Assembly: GCF_003574735.1 (NCBI RefSeq)
Contig: NZ_QORW01000004.1
Span: 1 to 64,000 of the forward strand
Source of the DNA: Dongia deserti
GTDB lineage: Bacteria > Pseudomonadota > Alphaproteobacteria > Dongiales > Dongiaceae
Direction: 5' to 3'
Length of the DNA stretch: 64,000 bases
Shown: in pieces, positions 8,908-17,755 of the stretch
How positions within the stretch are numbered: position 1 is the first letter of the stretch
Layout of the letters: each line of letters opens with the position of its first letter
Notes under the pieces: model-generated
The model's input: only the letters and a program-made list of their open reading frames with translations
What the model was told of the DNA's origin: nothing
Databases searched by the model: none
Position numbers and translations under genes: made by a program

Positions 8908-9924
8908 CTATTCCGACCGCGTGATCTTGGTCGTGCGCAGCGGGATCCCGACGTCGGAGACGCGCTGTCCGGCAATACCAATGGCAAGCCTCTGCGCGCT
9001 CGGCAGCATGGTGAAAATGGCTGCGAGGCCGCTGGCCTTGGGAAACCGCAGGATGAGGTCGGCGTGGATCACGTCGGACCCTGAAGTATCGAACAGCAAG
9101 GTGGGCGAGCCGGCGGCGACCGTATCGCCTGCGAGACCGGCCACCAGGGACGTGGCTTCCTCGTCCGCGCAGAAATGCACCGCGCCTAGTTGCGGGCCGA
9201 GCGCCTCGAGCGGCCCGTGACGGAACTGTCCGCCCTCCAGCGCGTAGGCCGGCATGCGTGCGAGCTCCATGGTGCTGAGGGCCGCCGCCTCGGCCAGGCC
9301 GCGCAGCGCCCGCCCCGAATAGATCACAGCTTTGCAATTCTTCAGCAGTTTGACCGCCTCGGTGATGTCAAGCCGTACCCGCGCCCGCAGCGCCTCCAGG
9401 GATGGCTCGGCATCGAGGCCCAGGGCCGACAGCACGCGCAAATGCAGTGCCAGCGTGATCATCAGGCTCCGGGTCGCCGCAAACGCGCGCTCCGTACCGC
9501 CGGCGCCGATCAGGCTCGGCAGCGCGCGTCCCAAGGTCGAGGCGGGTTCAAGCGTGATGCCGAAGGCGGCGTCGTGCCCGCCAAGGGTCGCCAGGATGCG
9601 ATGAACCTCCGCCGACTCTCCTGATTGCGAGGTCACGATAACCGCCGCATCGCTCAGATCCATAGGCGAGTAGAGCTGCTCCGACAGCGTCATAGCCACG
9701 GCCCGGGCGCCGAGCGCCCGATAGTCGACCTCGACCATGCGATTGACGGCATGCGACCCGCCCATCCCCAGCAAGATGACGCGCCGGCGTGATCGCAAGA
9801 TCTCAGCGACCTGGGCCGCCACGTCAGCGGCGCCTTCATACGAGGCGAGCGCGTCATCGTGCTGGCGCGCCATCTCGTTGTCGATCGCCATCAGACCTTC
9901 GCCGGTGATCTTCCCTGCATTCAT
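8908..9924 (-). CDS. SIS-domain sugar-phosphate protein (isomerase/deglycase type)
   Basis: 338 residues with two SIS folds like the isomerase half of GlmS. The first, at about 45-155, has GMGGSHAVNR and the phosphate-binding SQSGES. The second, at about 195-320, has the GRALRGLAEAAALSTMELA region. There is no glutaminase domain, so it is not GlmS itself. AgaS-like isomerases, FrlB-like deglycases and related aldose/ketose isomerases have this architecture. GGAAGCAGG just ahead of the ATG supports the start. It shares an operon with the PfkB kinase and is separated from zwf by about 1.2 kb on the same strand. Confidence 0.75.
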   Translation of the reverse strand: MNAGKITGEGLMAIDNEMARQHDDALASYEGAADVAAQVAEILRSRRRVILLGMGGSHAVNRMVEVDYRALGARAVAMTLSEQLYSPMDLSDAAVIVTSQSGESAEVHRILATLGGHDAAFGITLEPASTLGRALPSLIGAGGTERAFAATRSLMITLALHLRVLSALGLDAEPSLEALRARVRLDITEAVKLLKNCKAVIYSGRALRGLAEAAALSTMELARMPAYALEGGQFRHGPLEALGPQLGAVHFCADEEATSLVAGLAGDTVAAGSPTLLFDTSGSDVIHADLILRFPKASGLAAIFTMLPSAQRLAIGIAGQRVSDVGIPLRTTKITRSE

Positions 9925-10160
9925 CCTGCTTCCACCTCTGCTTCAAGCGCTGGCGACTCAAGCTGCAGTCGCGATCATACCGTTAGCCATCCTCAATCCA
10001 TAGTCCGCGCGACAGTCTTCATTACCTGAATCGCGTTCAACTATGGCGAGAGACTATTGAAGGCCGGATTCTGTCTGATTGTCACAGCTTTATCCATTCT
10101 GACCCTACCGCCGTTCACATAGAGTCGCGTTCTCTGCTGGCAATCGGACATCGGCATGCA

Positions 10161-11387
10161 ATGGTAAGATCAAGCGTTGGGGGGATGGCTCGAGTTGGAA
10201 TCCTCCTCCTGCTGTTGATCGGCATCGCCATTGGCACGTCCCGCGCCGCCTCCGCCGCCAGCATCGTGGTGGATGCCGGCACCGGCACGGTCCTCTCGGC
10301 GGAAACGCCCAATCACCTCTGGTATCCCGCGTCGCTCACCAAGCTGATGACGGTCTATGTCGCCTTGTCCGAGATCGAGGCCGGGCGTCTGCGTTTCGAG
10401 GACAAGATCGAGGTCTCGCAGCACGCCGCCCGACAGGCTCCGGTCAGGTTCGGCCTGCGCGCCGGCCAGGTCATCACCGTGCGCGACGCGATCAATGCAA
10501 CCATCGTCGCGTCAGCCAATGATGCCGCCGTCGCATTGGCGGAAAAGATCGGTGAGACTGAGGGAGCCTTCGTGACGCGCATGACGGGCATGGCGATGGA
10601 ACTCGGCATGACGCGCACATTCTTCCAGAATGCCAGCGGCCTGCCCGCAGATGGCCAAGTGACGACAGCGCGCGACCTGGCGGTGCTCGCCAGCGCGTTC
10701 CTGCGGGACTTTCCGCAGCATTACGAGCTGTTCAGCCAGCGCAGCGTCACGATCGGCACGCGTAGCCGTGGCACGGTCAATTCCCTTCTCGGGTCCTATG
10801 AGGGCGCGGATGGCATGAAGACCGGCTTCACCTGCGCCTCCGGATACAACCTGGTGGCATCGGCCGAGCGCGATGGACGGCGCCTCATCGGAATCGTACT
10901 CGGCAGCCGCAATGGCGGCGCGCGCACGCTGGAAATGAAACGGCTGCTAGATCTGGGTTTCTCTGGCAGCGCAGCGCCCGCCACCGATCTGACCGCTTTG
11001 GCCGATCAGTTGACGGAGACAGACGGTGAGGCGCCCCCCACCGTCCTCACTGGCGCAGACTGCGCCGCCCCGCAGCTGGTGGGCAGCAGCTTGATCGATT
11101 CGCCCGACGAACTAAGCGGCTGGGGAGTCGCACTGGGCGATTATCGCACGCGGTCCAAGGCGCAAAGAGCACTGCAGGACGCGCAGATGAAGCTCGGTGC
11201 CGCCGCGCGCGGCCGGCCCGCCATCATCACGCGGGGCGCGAATGGTCTCAGCCGCTATAGCGTCCTTTTTGCCGGCCTCGAGCAATCATCGGCCCAGCAG
11301 ACCTGCAAAGCCCTGTCGGCCAAACGCAGCTATTGCGTCACCCTCAGTCCCAAGATCCTAGAGACCCGCTTCGCGAGCGCCCGCTAG
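10161..11387 (+). CDS. D-alanyl-D-alanine carboxypeptidase with C-terminal SPOR-like domain
   Basis: Low-molecular-weight penicillin-binding protein of 408 residues, likely trimming the terminal D-Ala of peptidoglycan stem peptides in the periplasm. A signal peptide (about residues 9-33) is followed by the peptidase S11 triad: Ser58-x-x-Lys61 (SLTK), Ser118-x-Asn120 (SAND) and Lys220-Thr-Gly (KTG). Residues about 300-405 (WGVALGDYRTRSKAQRAL and onward) look like a SPOR domain, which binds denuded glycan strands and would target the enzyme to septa. This S11-SPOR arrangement is common in alphaproteobacteria. Confidence 0.88.
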   Translation: MVRSSVGGMARVGILLLLLIGIAIGTSRAASAASIVVDAGTGTVLSAETPNHLWYPASLTKLMTVYVALSEIEAGRLRFEDKIEVSQHAARQAPVRFGLRAGQVITVRDAINATIVASANDAAVALAEKIGETEGAFVTRMTGMAMELGMTRTFFQNASGLPADGQVTTARDLAVLASAFLRDFPQHYELFSQRSVTIGTRSRGTVNSLLGSYEGADGMKTGFTCASGYNLVASAERDGRRLIGIVLGSRNGGARTLEMKRLLDLGFSGSAAPATDLTALADQLTETDGEAPPTVLTGADCAAPQLVGSSLIDSPDELSGWGVALGDYRTRSKAQRALQDAQMKLGAAARGRPAIITRGANGLSRYSVLFAGLEQSSAQQTCKALSAKRSYCVTLSPKILETRFASAR

Positions 11388-11446
11388 CACGCATTGTCAG
11401 GAGTGCGCCTGCATGCCAGGATCGCCCCACAACATGGGGAGATTCG

Positions 11447-12319
11447 ATGGCGGCAGTCGATGTGGCGCGGCATTTGCCGTGCTGGAAGGGCAGGGTCGAG
11501 CCAAAGCCGATCAAGGGTGGCATCACCAACGCCAACTTCCTGGTGGAGGATGCGGGCCAGCGCTATTTCGTGCGCGTGGGCGAGGACATCCCGATCCACG
11601 GCGTAATGCGTTTCAACGAGTGCGCCGCCAGCCGTGCGGCAGCGGCCTGCGGCTTGTCACCGGAGTTGCTGTACGAGGCGCCAGGCGCGCTCGTCTTCCG
11701 CTATATCGAGGCGAAGACCCTCAGCGCCGAGGACGTGTGCCCGCGCCCCATGCTGGAGCGCATCCTGCCGATGCTGCGCACCTGCCATCGCGACATCCCG
11801 AAGCAGGTGCGTGGACCGGTCCTGATCTTCTGGGTGTTCCATGTCGTGCGCGACTACGTGCACACACTGAAGGCCGGCAACAGTGCGCATCTCGCGGACG
11901 TCCCCTACCTGCTCCGCATGGCGCAGGATCTGGAGCAGGCGGTAGGCCCGGTCGAGATCGTGTTCGGGCACAACGACCTGCTGCCCACCAACTTCCTCGA
12001 CGATGGCAAGAGGCTGTGGCTGATCGACTGGGACTATGCCGGCTTCAACTCGCCCTTGTTCGACCTCGCCAACCTCGCCTCCAACAATGAGGTCGCCGAA
12101 CCTGATGAACGCTGGCTGCTCGAGACCTATTTCGAGCGCCCGCTCACGCCCCAACTCTGGCGCAGCTACCGCGCCATGAAATGCGCCTCCCTGCTGCGCG
12201 AGACCATGTGGAGCATGGTGCAGGAGATCCACTCCGAGCTCGATTTCGACTACCCCGCCTACACCGCCGACTATCGCAGCCGGCTGGAGCGGATGTATGC
12301 CAGCTTTCGCAAGGAATAA
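11447..12319 (+). CDS. Choline/ethanolamine kinase-like phosphotransferase
   Basis: Aminoglycoside-phosphotransferase/choline kinase superfamily, 290 residues. KGGITNANFLVE near the N-terminus is the glycine-rich ATP loop region. The catalytic Brenner motif is VFGHNDLLPTNFL, with Asp followed two residues later by Leu-Pro. The metal site is LIDWDYAG. Candidate substrates include choline, ethanolamine and thiamine. An open frame extends 38 codons upstream, but the ATG at 11447 has a clear GGGGAG ribosome site, so it was chosen. The downstream META-domain gene overlaps it by 23 bases, suggesting co-transcription. Confidence 0.75.
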   Translation: MAAVDVARHLPCWKGRVEPKPIKGGITNANFLVEDAGQRYFVRVGEDIPIHGVMRFNECAASRAAAACGLSPELLYEAPGALVFRYIEAKTLSAEDVCPRPMLERILPMLRTCHRDIPKQVRGPVLIFWVFHVVRDYVHTLKAGNSAHLADVPYLLRMAQDLEQAVGPVEIVFGHNDLLPTNFLDDGKRLWLIDWDYAGFNSPLFDLANLASNNEVAEPDERWLLETYFERPLTPQLWRSYRAMKCASLLRETMWSMVQEIHSELDFDYPAYTADYRSRLERMYASFRKE

Positions 12320-13112
12320 GCTTCTCTGGGCGGCATTGCTTCTCGGTTCGCTGGTCGCGGGCTATGGTTGTTGGTGGCTTTTCACAGATCGCGGATCGCT
12401 GTTTTTCGGTCGCGACGGAACGTCATTCTGGACGGTCACATCCTTCGCCGAAGAACCCGTCGAGCCGCACACCTTGCTTCTGTTCGATGAGAACCAATTG
12501 GTATTGGATGGACCCTGCGGGGCGCAACGCTGGGTCTACGAACGGGACGACGACGTCATCGAGATTTCCAGACCATCGGGCGCCACGTTGCGGTGCGCCG
12601 TAGCGCCCACGCCCCCGATTATCGACCAATTTAGCGCGGTCCGGACGACAGTGACGACGCTGAATATCGAAGGCGAACACCTGAAGTTGCTCGATGAGCA
12701 GGGAAAGCCTGTACTGGAGGCACAGCGCCTCGCGGCAACGAGTCTTGAGAATCGCACCTGGCACATCGAAAGCTTCCAGCTCGACGATGCGCTGACCTCG
12801 ACAAGCGATGTGTTCGACGAGTCCGCACAGGTTCACATCACTTTCATACGGGGTACCTTGCATGGTTATGCCGGCTGCAGGTACCTGGTCGGGATGTACA
12901 AGTTGGATCCAGAGTGGATTCTCATTGACGTGCAGCACCATCCGGCCGCTTATTTTTGTCGACAGCGGAATGTGGAGCTCAGTGAGGCGATTCTCGCCGC
13001 GCTGTCGGCAAGTAATATCTTGACGCGTGAGCAAGACCGCATAGTCCTGAAGGACAGTGAGAACCGGATCCAGGCCATCCTCACGCCTTGGCCCACGCGC
13101 CCAATGCCGTGA
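12297..13112 (+). CDS. Membrane-anchored protein with two META-like domains
   Basis: 271 residues. Residues about 8-30 form one hydrophobic segment (signal anchor). Two similar beta-rich modules follow. The second, at about 155-265, has the META/HslJ pattern: a Trp start (RTWHIESF), a Gly-Cys pair (GYAGCRY in place of GCN), a late Cys, an amphipathic Ser-Glu-Ala helix and a closing DRIVLKDSENRI. The first, at about 40-150, repeats the same order in degenerate form. META domains occur in HslJ-type heat-shock lipoproteins; the molecular role here is unknown. The gene overlaps the end of the choline-kinase-like gene. Confidence 0.55.
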   Translation: MPAFARNKLLWAALLLGSLVAGYGCWWLFTDRGSLFFGRDGTSFWTVTSFAEEPVEPHTLLLFDENQLVLDGPCGAQRWVYERDDDVIEISRPSGATLRCAVAPTPPIIDQFSAVRTTVTTLNIEGEHLKLLDEQGKPVLEAQRLAATSLENRTWHIESFQLDDALTSTSDVFDESAQVHITFIRGTLHGYAGCRYLVGMYKLDPEWILIDVQHHPAAYFCRQRNVELSEAILAALSASNILTREQDRIVLKDSENRIQAILTPWPTRPMP

Positions 13113-13115
13113 CGA

Positions 13116-13985
13116 TCAGACCCGCATCAGCGGTCGCGTGAGGCAGGTGGGGCCGCCTTCGCCCGGCACGGAGATTGCGGCCGCTTCGATCACGTGCACC
13201 GTGCAGCCGGCGGCTTCCATGCGGCGCTTGGTTTCAGGGTTGCCCTTCACCATCACAACCTCGCGCGGCGCGATGGCGAGGACGTTGCAGCCCATGCTCG
13301 GGAACTCCTCATCCGGCACTTCGACCAGCTGCATGCCGTTGCCCACCAGCCATTCGCGGAACGGGATCGGCATCAAGGCCGAATAGACCAGCTGCAAGTC
13401 GCGATCGAGCGGCGAGATCACCGACATCAGGTGGAAGACGTCGCTCCGCCCCTTGTAGTGCGGCATGATGGCGACCTCGACATGCACGCCGGGCCCGACG
13501 ATGTCCTTGAACTGACGGATGCCGTCATCGTTGGTGCGATAGGTGCGGCCAATCGCGACATTCTTCTCATCCAGCCAGATGAGATCGCCGCCTTCCACCT
13601 GCCCGTTGCCGGTGATCTTACCGATCACCGGAACGCCAGCCTGTTCGAAAGCGCGACCGTGGATCGCCGGCTCGCTACGGCGTGCCGGCTTTCCCATGTT
13701 GCACAGGATCACGCCGCGCGGGCACAGCATTGCCGCGTCGCGTACGTAGAGGCTGTCCATCGTCAGCGTATCATCGGGCGGCAGAAACACGATCTCAGCG
13801 CCGTTGCGCGCAAGGATGTCGGCAAAGGCGGCATGCTCCGTGACCGCGTGACGGAAATCTGGCGCTGTGTGATAGCCGAGCTCGCGCCATTCGCGATCCA
13901 CCGTCGCCTGATCGATCATCGCGTCGGCCGGCCGGCGCATGGCGACGCGCTTCAAGCGTCCGTATTCATTCAATCCCGTGAGCAT
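13116..13985 (-). CDS. Amidinotransferase-fold hydrolase (arginine deiminase/DDAH-like)
   Basis: Pentein-fold enzyme of 289 residues. The guanidine-modifying residues are in place: Asp83 in YVRD, Glu131-Gly-Gly-Asp134 (EGGD), His185 in DVFHLMS, and the nucleophile Cys281 in GGPTCLTRPL. Family members hydrolyse or transfer the amidino group of arginine, methylarginines or related guanidines. It starts 12 bases after the aruH stop, so it probably acts on arginine or on a guanidino intermediate of the AruH route. Which one cannot be told from sequence. The start at 13985 follows a strong GGGGGAA site; an upstream in-frame extension of 21 codons is less likely. Confidence 0.75.
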   Translation of the reverse strand: MLTGLNEYGRLKRVAMRRPADAMIDQATVDREWRELGYHTAPDFRHAVTEHAAFADILARNGAEIVFLPPDDTLTMDSLYVRDAAMLCPRGVILCNMGKPARRSEPAIHGRAFEQAGVPVIGKITGNGQVEGGDLIWLDEKNVAIGRTYRTNDDGIRQFKDIVGPGVHVEVAIMPHYKGRSDVFHLMSVISPLDRDLQLVYSALMPIPFREWLVGNGMQLVEVPDEEFPSMGCNVLAIAPREVVMVKGNPETKRRMEAAGCTVHVIEAAAISVPGEGGPTCLTRPLMRV

Positions 13986-13996
13986 GCTTCCCCCTT

Positions 13997-15181
13997 CTAT
14001 GCGGCGACGCCGGGCAAAGTCCGGACGAACCCGGCAATGCGGCGGCACGCCTCTTCCAAACTCTCGTCGTCGGCGACGAAGGAGACGCGGACATGCCCCT
14101 CCGCGCTTCTGCCGAACGCGGTTGCATCCAACACCGCGACGCCGGTTGCGTCATACAGCTTCTCGGAAAACGCGCCGGAGCTGAGGCCCGTGCCGCGCAC
14201 GTCCAGCATCATGAACATGCCGGCATCCGGCGAGTGGCACTTGAGGCCCGCCACCTGGTTCAACCGCGCCACCGCGGCATCGCGCCGGCGCTGATAGGTC
14301 GTGCGCATGATCTCCACTTCTTCGAGGTCCCGCTCCAGTGCCACGAGTGCGCCACGCTGCAGGAAGGTCGGCAGGCCGTAGAGCATCGCCATGCTGAGAT
14401 TGTGCACGTGATCAATCAGCGCCTTGGGCCCGATGATCCAGCCCATGCGCCAGCCGGTCATGGCATGCGACTTGGAGAGGCTGCTGATCGTGACGGCGCG
14501 CTCCGCCATGCCGGGCAGACCCGCGATGCTCACATGCTCCCTGCCGAAGATCAGCGTCGCATAGACCTCGTCCGATACGACCCACAGATTATGCTGGATG
14601 GCGAGTTGCGCGATCCGCTCGAGATTGTCCCGAGTGATCATCGCGCCGGTCGGGTTGCAAGGCGTCGCGAAATAGATCGCGCGCGTGCGCGGCGTGATGG
14701 CCTGCGCGACATCCTTCGCATCCAGGTGGAAGTCACTCTCCGCCCGCTGCGGCACCGGCACGATGGTTGCGCCAGGCGCCTGCAAGGTCGCCTCGTACGT
14801 GACATACATCGGCTCCGGCACGATCACCTCATCGCCGGGTGCCAGCAGGCACAAGGCGGACGCGAACAGCCCGCATTGCGCGCCCGCCATGACGGCGACA
14901 TTGTCCAACGTGACCGGCTGGCCGGTCTTGGCGGCGAACCGCCGCGCGATGCCAGCGCGCAGTTCGTCGAGCCCGAGCAGATCGCTGTAATGCGTATCGC
15001 CCGCCTTCAGCGCGGCGATCGTGGCTTCGGTGATGGCCGCAGGCGTGTCGAAATCCGGGTCACCGACCGATAGGATGATGACGTCGCGGCCGGCGCGCTT
15101 GTCCTTGACCGCGCGATAGTGGATCTCCCACGCAGCGGCCCCTTCCCCGCCGAGCCGGTCGACCAAGGGCGAAAATCTCAT
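13997..15181 (-). CDS. aruH: Arginine:pyruvate transaminase
   Basis: PLP-dependent class I aminotransferase, 394 residues. Known AruH converts L-arginine plus pyruvate to 2-ketoarginine plus alanine, opening the arginine transaminase pathway. The sequence tracks Pseudomonas AruH closely by eye, including GEGAAAWEIHYRA near the N-terminus, LSVGDPDFDTPA, EPMYVTYEA, SLSKSHAMTGWR and DAGMFMMLD. The PLP Lys is 237, NPTG is at 176-179, and the cofactor Asp is 204. The next gene in the operon is the guanidine hydrolase, and gbuA is divergent. The ketoarginine decarboxylase gene aruI is not in the window. Confidence 0.8.
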   Translation of the reverse strand: MRFSPLVDRLGGEGAAAWEIHYRAVKDKRAGRDVIILSVGDPDFDTPAAITEATIAALKAGDTHYSDLLGLDELRAGIARRFAAKTGQPVTLDNVAVMAGAQCGLFASALCLLAPGDEVIVPEPMYVTYEATLQAPGATIVPVPQRAESDFHLDAKDVAQAITPRTRAIYFATPCNPTGAMITRDNLERIAQLAIQHNLWVVSDEVYATLIFGREHVSIAGLPGMAERAVTISSLSKSHAMTGWRMGWIIGPKALIDHVHNLSMAMLYGLPTFLQRGALVALERDLEEVEIMRTTYQRRRDAAVARLNQVAGLKCHSPDAGMFMMLDVRGTGLSSGAFSEKLYDATGVAVLDATAFGRSAEGHVRVSFVADDESLEEACRRIAGFVRTLPGVAA

Positions 15182-15348
15182 GAATGCAGTCCTCAAGGCT
15201 CCTGACGCGCGGCACACTGCAAGAGCTTGTGGGCGCGGTCAAGCAGGGCGCCTTCACGACCCGGCCGTTGGCCCATCGTGGTCATTGCAACCGCTGTCAC
15301 ATGCGTCTAGTTGACGCTATGATCAGGGCGAATTTAGTGGAGTCCGCA

Positions 15349-16302
15349 ATGGAAAAGATTCATCACCAACCGCTGGGCGGCAACAAGATGCCGCGTTTCG
15401 GCGGGCCGGCGACGATGATGCGCCTGCCGGCGATGCCGTCGGCGAAGGGGCTGGACGCCGCCTTTGTCGGCGTGCCTTTCGACATCGGCACGTCCAACCG
15501 CTCCGGCGCTCGGTTCGGGCCGCGGCAGATCCGTGCCGAATCCTGCCTCATCCGTCCCTACAACATGGCGACGCGTGCGGCGCCGTTCGATTCCCTGAGC
15601 GTGGCGGATATCGGCGACGTCGCCATCAATACCTTCAATCTCGAAAAGAGCATGGCCATCATCGAAGCGGCCTATGATGAGATTCTCTCCCACAATTGCA
15701 TCCCGCTCACCATCGGCGGCGACCACACCATCGCTCTGCCGATCCTGCGCGCGCTGAAGAAGAAGTACGGCCCGGTCGGCATGGTGCATGTCGATGCGCA
15801 TGCCGACATCAACGACAACATGTTCGGCGAGAAGATCGCCCACGGCACGCCATTCCGCCGCGCGGTCGAAGAAGGGCTGCTGGACGGCAAGCGCGTGGTG
15901 CAAATCGGCCTCCGCGGCACCGGCTACGAGGCGGAGGATTTCGACTGGCCGCGCTCGCAAGGCTTCCGGGTCGTGCAGGCGGAGGAGTGCTGGTACAAAT
16001 CCCTCACCCCGCTCATGGCGGAAGTGCGCGAGCAGGTGAAAGGCGGGCCCGTCTACCTTAGCTTCGATATCGACGGTCTCGATCCCTCCTGCGCCCCCGG
16101 CACCGGCACACCGGAGATCGGCGGCCTCACTACGATCCAGGGCATGGAAATCATCCGCGGCTGCCAGGGCCTGCAGCTGGTCGGCTGCGACCTGGTGGAG
16201 GTGGCACCGCCCTACGACCCCAGCGGCAACACCTCGCTCCTCGCCTCCAACCTGCTGTTCGAAATGCTATGTGTGCTGCCAGGGGTCAAATATAGGAACT
16301 GA
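15349..16302 (+). CDS. gbuA: Guanidinobutyrase (ureohydrolase family)
   Basis: Mn-dependent ureohydrolase, 317 residues. It probably hydrolyses 4-guanidinobutyrate to GABA and urea, the end of the arginine transaminase route. Metal ligands are visible: His126 in GGDHTI, Asp149-x-His151-x-Asp153 in HVDAHADIND, and both Asp residues of SFDIDGLDP. The opening HQPLGGNKMPRFGG and the long stretch around FGEKIAHGTPFRRA resemble Pseudomonas GbuA more than agmatinase SpeB, which is why guanidinobutyrase is preferred. GTGGAG precedes the ATG. It is divergent from aruH across a 167-bp region that should hold both promoters. Confidence 0.82.
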   Translation: MEKIHHQPLGGNKMPRFGGPATMMRLPAMPSAKGLDAAFVGVPFDIGTSNRSGARFGPRQIRAESCLIRPYNMATRAAPFDSLSVADIGDVAINTFNLEKSMAIIEAAYDEILSHNCIPLTIGGDHTIALPILRALKKKYGPVGMVHVDAHADINDNMFGEKIAHGTPFRRAVEEGLLDGKRVVQIGLRGTGYEAEDFDWPRSQGFRVVQAEECWYKSLTPLMAEVREQVKGGPVYLSFDIDGLDPSCAPGTGTPEIGGLTTIQGMEIIRGCQGLQLVGCDLVEVAPPYDPSGNTSLLASNLLFEMLCVLPGVKYRN

Positions 16303-16382
16303 GCCTCGGGCTTGGCTCCCGGCAGGCCTCACTTGATCCGGCGCGGCCGTTGCGGCTATCTGTCGGACGCGCGCCGATGGAT

Positions 16383-16457
16383 GCCGGCTTAGCTCAGCGG
16401 TAGAGCAACCGCCTTGTAAGCGGTAGGTCCCCAGTTCAATCCTGGGAGCCGGCACCA
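16383..16457 (+). tRNA. tRNA-Thr (anticodon TGT)
   Basis: A cloverleaf folds cleanly. Acceptor arms GCCGGCT and AGCCGGC pair perfectly, the D arm contains AGCTCAGCGGTAGAGC, the anticodon loop CTTGTAA reads UGU, and the T loop is GTTCAATCC. The CCA tail is encoded at 16455-16457. It stands alone between gbuA and the DUF2336 gene. Confidence 0.95.
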
Positions 16458-16629
16458 TCCTCCTCGACAGAACCTCACACCGCTAGGCGCAATTTAGGTG
16501 AATGAACAGGTAGTTACGTCTCGGCGTTAAGTTTTTAGTAAGTGTGCCTCTTTAGCCTTATTTGCTGAGAAACCCGCGGATTTCGGCGCGGGTGACCGGG
16601 ACATATTTAATGCAAAGCGGGGCCGAGCC

Positions 16630-17748
16630 GTGATCGCGACCGATGTCAGTAAGCTGATTGATCTGGCGCGAAACCGCACTCCGGAAGGCCGCAACGCCCT
16701 GGTCGGCGCGATCGGCGACCTGATCGACGAAACCGATCGGCAATTCAGCGCCCAGGAACTGGCGCTGATGAACGACATCCTGAAGAAGCTGATCAACGAT
16801 GTCGCCAAGCCGATCCGCAAATCCCTGGCCGAGAAGCTCGCCTACACCAAGAGCGCGCCCGTGGAGGTGATCGAGCTCCTCGCCAATGACGAGATCGACG
16901 TCGCCGCCGCCATCCTTCAGCACAGCGAGCTGTTGAGCGACGTTGCCCTGATCGAGATCATCCGCAAGCGCACGCGCAGCCACCGCCTCGCCATCGCCAT
17001 GCGCAAGCACATCAGCAACGGCGTCTGCGATGCGCTGGTGGCGCCGAAAGAGCCGGATGTGATCAAGCGCCTCCTGGAAAATCACGGCGCCGAGATCTCG
17101 CAAGCTACCCTCGGCTATCTGGTGGAGCAGTCCGCAACCGTCGATGAGTTCCAGGAACCGCTGCTGCGGCGCCAGGATCTCAGCGCGGATCTCGCCAAAC
17201 GCATGTATGTGCATGTCTCGGCGGCTCTGCGCGATTTCATCCTGGCGCACTACGACGTCGACCGCACCGAGCTCGACGCCTCGCTCGCGCAGGCGACGAC
17301 CGAGGCGCTGGAGAAAGCGACCGCCGAGAACCACGTGGATGCCGCCCAGGCATTGGCCGACCAGCTAGCGCAGCGCCAGGAGCTTACTCACGACTTGGTG
17401 GTCCAGACGCTGCGGCGCGGCGAGGTGCCGCTGTTCGAGGCGATGATGAGCCAGCTGACCACCCTGCCGCAGGACCTCGCCTGCCGACTGATGTACGAAG
17501 AGGAAGCCGACGGCTTCGTGATCGCGGCACGGGTCAGCGGGTTCGATCGCTCCACCTTCACCACTCTGTTCCTGCTCCTGCAGCGCATCCATCCGCGCGG
17601 CGTCGCGGATGATCCGCAGCAGCTGCGCCGCGGGCTGGAGCTGTTCGACCGGCTGAGACCCGAGACCGCTCGCAAGGTGATCGCGCGCTACATGATCAAC
17701 CCCGATTTCCTGCGCGCATTGCGCCAGCGCCCCAGAGCGGTCTCTTGA
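16630..17748 (+). CDS. DUF2336 domain protein
   Basis: 372-residue, almost entirely helical protein with HEAT-like repeats throughout, matching the alphaproteobacterial DUF2336 family (for example the LIDLARNRTPEGRNALVGAI opening and the APVEVIELLANDEIDVAAAIL repeat). The biochemical role is not established to my knowledge; family members often lie near two-component genes. Its stop is 7 bases before a PAS histidine kinase, so both are likely made together and may act in one signalling pathway. No signal peptide or membrane segment is seen, so a cytosolic location is expected. Confidence 0.75.
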   Translation: MIATDVSKLIDLARNRTPEGRNALVGAIGDLIDETDRQFSAQELALMNDILKKLINDVAKPIRKSLAEKLAYTKSAPVEVIELLANDEIDVAAAILQHSELLSDVALIEIIRKRTRSHRLAIAMRKHISNGVCDALVAPKEPDVIKRLLENHGAEISQATLGYLVEQSATVDEFQEPLLRRQDLSADLAKRMYVHVSAALRDFILAHYDVDRTELDASLAQATTEALEKATAENHVDAAQALADQLAQRQELTHDLVVQTLRRGEVPLFEAMMSQLTTLPQDLACRLMYEEEADGFVIAARVSGFDRSTFTTLFLLLQRIHPRGVADDPQQLRRGLELFDRLRPETARKVIARYMINPDFLRALRQRPRAVS

Positions 17749-17755
17749 GAGCCGG

